A stretch of DNA of 64,000 nucleotides, from the NCBI GenBank assembly GCA_021234155.1, contig JAJEKV010000058.1, positions 3,978,600-4,042,599 of the forward strand. Direction: 5' to 3'. Positions 57,844-64,000 of the stretch are shown here, piece after piece; the stretch's first letter is position 1, and each line of letters opens with the position of its first letter. Both the position numbers and the translations under genes were made by a program. Source of the DNA: Isoetes taiwanensis (Eukaryota > Streptophyta > Lycopodiopsida > Isoetales > Isoetaceae). Below the pieces are notes generated by a model. It had not been told where the DNA came from and did not search any database. It saw only the letters and a list, made by a program, of their open reading frames with translations.

Positions 57844-58869
57844 GTAATGTCAGGAGTAGAATATTATTAACCTGTTTTGATGGTCAGGTTACCTTGATCT
57901 AGAATAATGGGTTCAGAAGGTTGAGTTTCGTTTGCTGTTCCATGACTAAAGGAGTTTTTTCTACCATAGCAAGAGCCATGACTGGTCAAGTAATTGGTTG
58001 CAATGATTATATTATTTTTACTATGCCTAACGAATGCTAAAAGGGATCCCTTATGTTCAAGGGTCTATATGAGATCGTAAATAAATTATTCTGAGTTTTA
58101 AGTCTCTTGCGGTGGCCCACAAGCCCATTGCAGGATATTGTCCTCGGTCCCCATGACTCCAAGCAAGTATCGTCCATCTATACAACCGCGACCCCTTTTT
58201 CTTTTTTCTTTTTTCTTTTTTTTTTTGCCTTAGTGCTCTTTCAATAGAAAAAAGGGCCTCCAATCTCACCCGTTGATTTCCAATAAATCTCTATCGTAGG
58301 TTTGATTTTAATAACAAGTCATATTTCAGTATTATAATTAATATATCTTTCAAGTTCTAGTCTTCATGGTGAAATACATCCAAATATGATAATTCTACAA
58401 GTTTGGTGCCGCTCTGCAAGTTTGAGTCAAGCTCAAACTCAAGCTTAGCTATGGTGTCCATGCTAGAACCTGCGGCTATTGCTGCTAGCCACGACTGTGC
58501 AAAATGCATATGTTGTCTACAGCTACGACAATTTTCCTTGTAGTAACACCCTGGGCTTTGCTAGTGGATGAGCATTCCTTGCCCTTCTGACTGCCCTCTA
58601 AAGTGCAACTTCAACTGCAAAACTTGCAAAAGCAAGTGTGGTTGCATATTACGCAAACTCCTTACGTTAGCTCATTCTAACCTCACTGAATGAAGGTAAG
58701 GCATAGCAGTAAAACTAGGTTAGAAAAGTAAGACAGTTTTTTCAAGAAAACCCAAATGTCAGTACACTCCAAGCAAACCCAAATGTCAATACACTCCAAG
58801 ACTTTAAAATGCGTCTAAAATACGAAGGTACTTCTTGATGTTAGTCACTTGGCCTGTATGCTCAGCTAA
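57844..58869. other. Non-coding middle of the Helitron-like insert
   Basis: Contains a pyrimidine/T-rich stretch (58194-58226) and LTR-like plain sequence around 58100-58180, but no matching partner LTR. Nothing coding is recognised. Confidence 0.3.
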
Positions 58870-60190
58870 ATGTTTAGCTATACTGAGTTAATGAGTCGAC
58901 CGAGTAAAGATCGGTCGAGAAAGAGAAATGTTCGCGGCGGCCAGAGTCGGCAGAGTAAAGATGGGTCGAGGAAGAGAAACCACCGAAAATACAAGAGAAT
59001 CTCGTTTGTGAGAGAGCTTGGTATCTTGGTCTTGGAATCTCAAAGTCAGCATATCTCGAGTGGAAGGCCCAATTCCTTGAGGGTGCACGTAAGGCCGAGC
59101 TGACAACTGCGGCACCATGAAGCCTCGTTCCTCGACATTGGCATGTGAGGCTATGTTTTCCATGTTTGTCAGGGAGAACTACGAATCTTCGCGCCACCGC
59201 AGCAGGAGGAATGAAGATGGAATATGAGAGAATCAGGAAGTTGCCTGCAATGTTTGCTAACTCCAGCATTCTGGAGGAGGTTAATGCAGAAGTTATGGCA
59301 CTAACCGGCAAGAAGGTATCCCCGACTGGGTTTCATAGAACGTGGAGGCGGAGCTTCAGGGATGTCAGTATCGCAAAGAAAATTGTATTTTCCAAATGTA
59401 TTACGTGTGAGGTTATCCACACAAAGTTATTGAAGACTAAGGATGAGGCAGAGAGAAGGATACTGCATGATCAACGAAGGGCACATAGGCTAGAGCAGGC
59501 CTCATGTCGCACTTAGTACTGGTCGTGGACAAGATGGATCAAGCAAAAACATTGATTCCAAAATTGCAACACAAGCTGAAAACATCATTGACCGGTGCAC
59601 TCACTCATGGACATGGAAAGGGAAGCTATGGAAACTTTGTCCTGGGCTTATGGCCAGATGACTCGAACTTCCATGTATGTTCTTTGAATAACATCTTGAA
59701 GAGGTTAGAGATGGTCCACGAGTATGCAGGAGGCCGTCTATCAGTGCCTGAAACATCAGCTCCAACATGGGTGTCATCCTTGCGCGACACGACGGCCTTG
59801 GAATCAGAGTTGTCACTATCCAATAGCAGCATCCCCGCTAATTTGCCACAGGCAGAGGGACCATCAATGAAGCCTCTCCCCCGGATACTATATTTGCAGC
59901 TGGACAATGCATCTGGATAGAACAAGAATAGGTATGTGTTCTCCTATCTTTCATACCTAGTATATCTTGGTGTGTTTGAAGAGATTGAGTTAGGGTTCAT
60001 GACGCCTGGCCATACACATGAGGATATCGACGCCTTGTTTGGTAACTTCTCCTCATCTTTAAGGAAGGCCGAGGTGTTGACCATGCCTGAACTGTTGTAT
60101 GAATTCTACACATGCAACTTGAATACGCCCGTGCCCTATGTTGTCGACAAAGTGCCGGACTGGAAGGGTTTTATAGAAGCGTACATACCT
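58870..60190 (+). pseudogene. DUF7869-like gene, truncated
   Basis: Blocks in order: SRPSKDRSRKRN-type basic start (58891-59103); FHRTWRRSFRDV, FSKCITCEVIHTKL and RAHRLEQA (59145-59516); VVDKMDQAKTLIPKLQHK, LPRILYLQLDNASG, NKNRYVFSYLSYLVYLGVF, GFMTPGHTHEDIDALFG (59504-60190). The D-N...GHTHEDID pattern is that of the DUF7869 family found in many eukaryotes and often transposon-associated. A TAG replaces the usual residue between DNASG and NKN (59918), a frame change lies near 59510, and the gene stops short at the insert border after DKVPDWKGFIEAYIP. Non-functional. Confidence 0.65.
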
Positions 60191-60201
60191 TGTATTTCTT
60201 G

Positions 60202-60537
60202 TATTTTAATGCATTTAGCCCCTAGTACCTATGCTAGTGCCATTAGCAATAACATAACTTTGCCAATCATGCACCCATATGAATCTCTTGCCTCCGCAAC
60301 CCCGCTAGCTCTTTCCGCACTAATACTTAGTGATATTAGTGCCCCGCCTAGCAACCCATTACCCATTGCTTAGCTATTATTACCATTTACCCTGCATCCC
60401 ATCACCGTAGACTGGTTACAGTCACCACGGCCCATTAAATCACAACTGCCCAGCAATCGCGACCAGCAGTACCCCCATGCTCATGGACGTCCATCAAGGG
60501 CCCGATTTCGGCTATGCCCTTGGGAGCACCTGTAACA
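60202..60537 (-). repeat. Gypsy 5' LTR, half 2
   Basis: Remaining 336 bases of the split LTR, ending ctgtaaca and followed by the ccaaa target duplication. Matches 37252-37587 in length exactly. Confidence 0.9.
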
Positions 60538-60737
60538 CCAAATCGTTGCTAGAGATGTTGCATTGGCTAATGGTGCTAGAAGAGCAGCAGGACTCTTGCC
60601 ACCACTTGGTGTGGAAGCTCTCTCTACAGTCCGTTTATCAAAATCTCCTGATAAACATTTGTCTATTGATCAAGTTTTACAACTTCAAATGCTTGCTAAA
60701 TGCAAATTCTTGCCACACGATCAATGACACATGTCCT

Positions 60738-61496
60738 CTCGCAAATGCTACAGTGCCTATGAAGTTCAATAATTCTACTACTTTTGTGCCAGAGAACAAG
60801 TTTAACAGACTCGGCTTGCCATCAAAGGTGGTTTCTTCTGCTGATTTTGTACATGAATCCATAAGGAAAAAAACTTATCGTTGTTTAACTAGGTCCAAAG
60901 AAAACAATAGGTTTCCTTTGAGCACTCATCTGCTAGATGCAAGCTCAGTGGTTTCTGCAGTCAGTTGTCGCATTATGTCAACAGAACAATGTACATCAGA
61001 CTTTGATTTTGGAAGCGAGGAAGCTCCTGTGTCTAACACATGCACTATGTCATCAAAACAGTCATCAGATTTTGATATTGCAAGTAATGAAGCTCCTGCA
61101 TTTAATTTATTGGCTCAAGGATCACCTATTGGATTAAAGAAAATGAAGCAGGAAACTATGGGTGCCATAAATGGAACGAAAGAGATGGTGAAAGCAATGC
61201 TGATTCTCAAAATAATGTGAGTATCATTTTCTTGTCTCCCCCCCTTTTAATTATGGTAAGACAATGTATCATGATATAGGATGCGAGTCAGGATTAGAAT
61301 TCAACATCAATTGGGAAACGACCCAAGATAGCTAAAGTGCACAATATTTCTGAATGTGTGAGTCTATTTGTATGTTAGAACTTCATTCACATAATTTCTA
61401 TTCTCTTATGTATATAGTATATATGTGTAGAGACGACGAGATAGAATAAATGAGATGATGAAGGCATTACAAGAGCTCATCCCAAACTGTAATAAG
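60738..61496 (+). pseudogene. PIF-type bHLH transcription factor remnant
   Basis: Exons ending at 61216 (RDGESNADSQNN, donor gtgagt), 61298-61357 (STSIGKRPKIAKVHNISEC) and 61431-61496 join in phase. The last is a 66-base exon encoding [14 protein letters not shown] and [12 protein letters not shown]...[18 protein letters not shown] is the signature of phytochrome-interacting factors (bHLH subfamily VII), nuclear G-box-binding repressors of light responses. His, Glu and the last Arg of the H-E-R core remain, but the first Arg of the usual SERRRRD run is Cys. The next 66-base exon (expected DKASMLDEAIEYLK) is not found after 61497, and the upstream ORF (60738-61216) is in a different frame from the bHLH exons. 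Probably dead. Confidence 0.7.
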
Positions 61497-63019
61497 GTCC
61501 TTTCATGGTTAACTTTTAAATATTCATTTTAAATTGTTTAGTGGAGAATATACCTCCTAACATTTATAAATTTGTTACAGACTAATTTATTTTCTTGCAT
61601 GAAATAAGTGTATCTTATTTATTCTGTCTTCTGCAGATGACAACTTTGAACTGATTAATGACAACTGGGGTGCAATCTATGGCAGTGCCCATAAATTGTG
61701 GTATTGGTACAGGAATAATGCGTAACCCAATTTTATACAATTTTTCAAACCAGTATGGTTTTTCATACATTGGCCCTAATTTACTCGATCATTATGCTTC
61801 ATTCTCCTAAGTAAATCCAAAAACATCAGGAATGTAGACCAAGCTCCATGGCAGGTTCAGTTGGATTTGGTCTTGCACAACATGTTCTAACTTCTTGTTA
61901 TGGAAGCTGGATATTTCTAAGCGGAGTGCCAAAATCAAATAGGATTGTGGTGCCATTGAAAAAATGCGCTCATCGTAGAGCAGTTCAAGCATCTGTGTAC
62001 TCTTCCATTAGGAAGCTTTGCTTCTTCCCATTCTTCTTCTGTGAAATAAATTGATGAGGAGTTTGATATAATGGTATGACGTGATCATTTAACGAAGCCA
62101 TTAGGTCAAGAGTCGGGAAGGCTAGATGCTCCTATATACTGTTATTGTACATTGAATGCATACCTTTTCTTTGTACTACGTTGTCAGAAATATCTTGTCT
62201 TTATCTACAGTGGTTTCTTGTGAGTTTCTTGTGATCTGGACTTTATAACGAGATTTGGGAATAGAGAGCTAAATCTTTGGTATGTTTGAGCAAAGATTGT
62301 GGTCTTTTAGGGCAATTATGAAAGCAAATTGTAGAAATAGATCCAACAGTAAGGTGCCAAAAGCATTTTTGTCTTGACAAATCTGTCCTCGGCAAGGGGC
62401 CAAGATGACATAGAATTTGGTAACCTGCACATATTGGACTACAGACCATTGCCGATGAATCACAGTTACTTTCATGGGGTAGGGCCGAAGCATAAATTTT
62501 GGAAGACCCGGCATGCCATTCAACCTACAAAGTAAACATGAAACTATAGCTGTTTTGAAAAAAAAAAACAAAGCTTGCAAATGGGATTGCGATTGCTAGG
62601 TAGACTCCCGTTCTTAATGGCAGCATTGTTTTTAGGAATTTAACTTTGATAATTGCTTTGATTTTGTCAAGAGCTGGTCAGATCTCAAGATAAAGTACAT
62701 AGATTGGATGTATCATATTGCGTTGACCATGACAGCTTCTGGAAGAAAAAGAATCGGTACTTCTATGGACACAATGTAATAAACTTGGGATGCAAGCTCA
62801 ATCCAGGGCCTTCCCTAGCAGCATGCAATACTGCTTTGTATAGGGCATTCTCAAATCTTTGTCTTAGCAGGTTACTCCAGCTGTGTTTTTGCCAATGTGT
62901 TTTTTTGGATTTCAAAGTAAAAATCTTTTGAGTCCCCTGTTTTCTTACATTTCTTTGCTAGTTTTTAAACCTACATCTCCTCAAATCATATCTTAATGCA
63001 TAGAGCAAGATGACAAGCA
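61497..63019. other. Downstream remnant region, no clear gene
   Basis: Near 61650-61735 the frame MTTGVQSMAVPINCGIGTG recalls a PIF C-terminus. The gene-like repeat copy is at 61938-62011. An open stretch at 62704-62931 (YCVDHDSFWKKKNRYFYGHN) looks protein-like but is not recognised. No transposon ends seen. Confidence 0.35.
61938..62011 (+). repeat. Gene-like repeat flanking the Gypsy element, right copy
   Basis: Partner of 36568-36640. It encodes SNRIVVPLKKCAHRRAVQAS, continuing VYSS before the two copies diverge. Confidence 0.6.
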
Positions 63020-63911
63020 GAAAAAGAATGATAATAGAATAGAATATAATAGTGTTTTTATTGTCCACGGAGGCCAGTCGGCCTATGGGACCCAAAAAAG
63101 AGGCGCTGCGAATATATTACTGTCTGCGTTAAAAAACTCCCGTCCCAAAGGCTTTTGGGGGGGGAAATAATGAGAGGAATAAGATTATTATCAAATTGTA
63201 CATACATCTATTATGAGGGGAAAGAAATATGTACACATATCAGGCAAATGCCTGAGGACCAAGCTGATCCCGATGATTTATGACCTCTTAAAAGTATGAT
63301 CCCAGTATCCGTACCAAGGCCATGCTCAATATCTCATGCAGGGGCTGGCCAGAATGGACTAGCTCAGCATAGCGTGTTCGAATGTCATCATATACCAGAC
63401 AGCTCTGAAGGGTGTGGCATTCCACAGCTCCAAATTGGCATCGTTATGAAAGCCTCTCTTAGCGTGGCTTCCCAATCCATCTCCACGTCTCAATATGAAG
63501 ATGGTGTGCGCCTGTGCGGATAGAGGCAATGGTTCTGCGCCTTTTCATGGGTAGATGAGTGCGCAGGTAGCATTGCGGGCCTCGCTCCAGCATGGGGTTT
63601 ATGTAGCATTGGTAATGTGTCGCCTTGACCTGTTCAAGGGTTCTGACATCCCATAGCTCACTGAGGAAGCATGTATCAAGGTACTGTCTGAGGCTGTAAT
63701 GATTTGCCTCCATTTGCACTCGGATGCACCTGTGCTCCTGCACATTCCATCTGGCCAGCCACCGAGCTCTCATTTTCCACCAGCAGGCCTTTAGGCGCCG
63801 AGGACCTATTGCCACAGTGTAAGCGAGGTTAGGGAGGCGAGTATCGTCCATGCTGACCACCTTCTGGAAGTAGATGATGTGTCTGTCATTTCTAAAGCCA
63901 TCAAAGGACAA
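63020..63911 (-). pseudogene. C-terminal fragment of a non-LTR retrotransposon (LINE) reverse transcriptase
   Basis: On the minus strand, MSFDGFRNDRHIIYF runs to RRRTIASIRTGAHHLHIETWRW, and then, after a stop and a frame change, ERLS-RCQFGAVECHTLQSCLVYDDIRTRY. The pattern R-IA-lR-G-h-L-IE-gRw followed by C-fGavE-H-L--C--Yd--R matches the zinc-binding tail found after the reverse transcriptase in plant LINEs. The 3' side ends in an AT-rich aatagaatagaatataatag stretch near 63030-63055. The 5' part lies beyond or is lost at the window edge. Confidence 0.6.
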
Positions 63912-64000
63912 CGATGTAGAGAATGTTTTAATTTGTTGCTGCTTGGGCTATGGCAAATTGGTGGCAAGAACATTGTTCTCATTGACTTTTGATAATACGT

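Larger units (their letters stand above)
56092..60201 (+). mobile_element. Helitron-like insertion carrying gene fragments, inside a Gypsy LTR
   Basis: 4110 bases placed exactly between A and T of the LTR (ttctta / tatttt); the LTR halves add up to the intact 931 bases, so no target bases were duplicated. The insert begins TC and ends CTTG. Helitrons insert between A and T without target duplication, start with TC and end CTRR, so the 3' end is one base off consensus and no clear subterminal hairpin is seen. It carries exons of one host-like gene (56275-57843) and a truncated DUF7869-like gene (58870-60190), both on the plus strand, as is common in gene-capturing Helitrons. Confidence 0.5.
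36657..60537 (-). mobile_element. Ty3-gypsy LTR retrotransposon with chromodomain-like tail, old, broken by nested insertions
   Basis: Ends TGTTAC...GTAACA; 931-base LTRs at 36657-37587 and (split) 55497-56091 plus 60202-60537; 5-base target duplication ccaaa at 36652-36656 and 60538-60542. A tRNA-iMet primer binding site lies at 55485-55496 and a polypurine tract at about 37588-37605. Parts on the minus strand: gag, protease, reverse transcriptase, RNase H, integrase, chromodomain-like tail. Three large insertions interrupt it (38616-45676, 48722-54613, 56092-60201). LTR divergence by eye is around 7-8 percent, several times that of the Copia element. Clearly non-functional. Confidence 0.92.

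Overview
The window is nuclear DNA of a land plant. Supporting marks are GT-AG introns throughout, a BIR-type leucine-rich-repeat receptor kinase, pieces of a PIF-type bHLH gene, a PLS-type PPR fragment, an exon of a plant-type endo-beta-N-acetylglucosaminidase, and a dense load of plant transposons (CACTA, Ty1-copia, Ty3-gypsy, L1-like LINE). The species cannot be fixed from the sequence. A seed-free plant such as a fern would fit the PPR style and the nested repeats, but that is a guess.

Layout. (1) 1-6650: a seven-exon minus-strand gene (1475-5032) for a TNP1/Transposase_24-like protein, and one stranded ENGase exon (5984-6091). (2) 6655-31079: a CACTA (EnSpm) transposon whose TNP2 transposase region is preceded by a SET-domain exon. 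A 9.16-kb block holding most of this transposon and its 3' flank is present twice in tandem (6775-21919 and 21920-31079). A young, whole-looking Ty1-copia element (14088-20099, 5-bp target duplication) sits in the first copy only. (3) 31692-33542: an intact single-exon BIR-like receptor (pseudo)kinase, the clearest host gene. (4) 36657-60537: an old Ty3-gypsy element with 931-bp LTRs and CCAAA target duplications, packed with later insertions: an L1-like LINE with a twin-priming inversion (38616-45676) that itself carries a 601-bp MITE, a 5.9-kb unclassified insertion with a PPR fragment (48722-54613), and a 4.1-kb Helitron-like insertion splitting one LTR (56092-60201). (5) 60738-64000: remnants of a PIF-like bHLH gene and the 3' end of another LINE.

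How things fit together. Only the receptor kinase and possibly the TNP1-like gene look like working host-type genes; the rest is transposon biology. The most unusual item is the SET methyltransferase-like domain inside the CACTA element. It shares an N-terminal zinc-finger leader with the transposase, and splice phases would allow either alternative products or one zinc finger-SET-transposase fusion. The two tandem copies differ mainly in short scrambled patches, each copy being readable where the other is broken, so assembly or consensus error must be excluded before the duplication is taken at face value.
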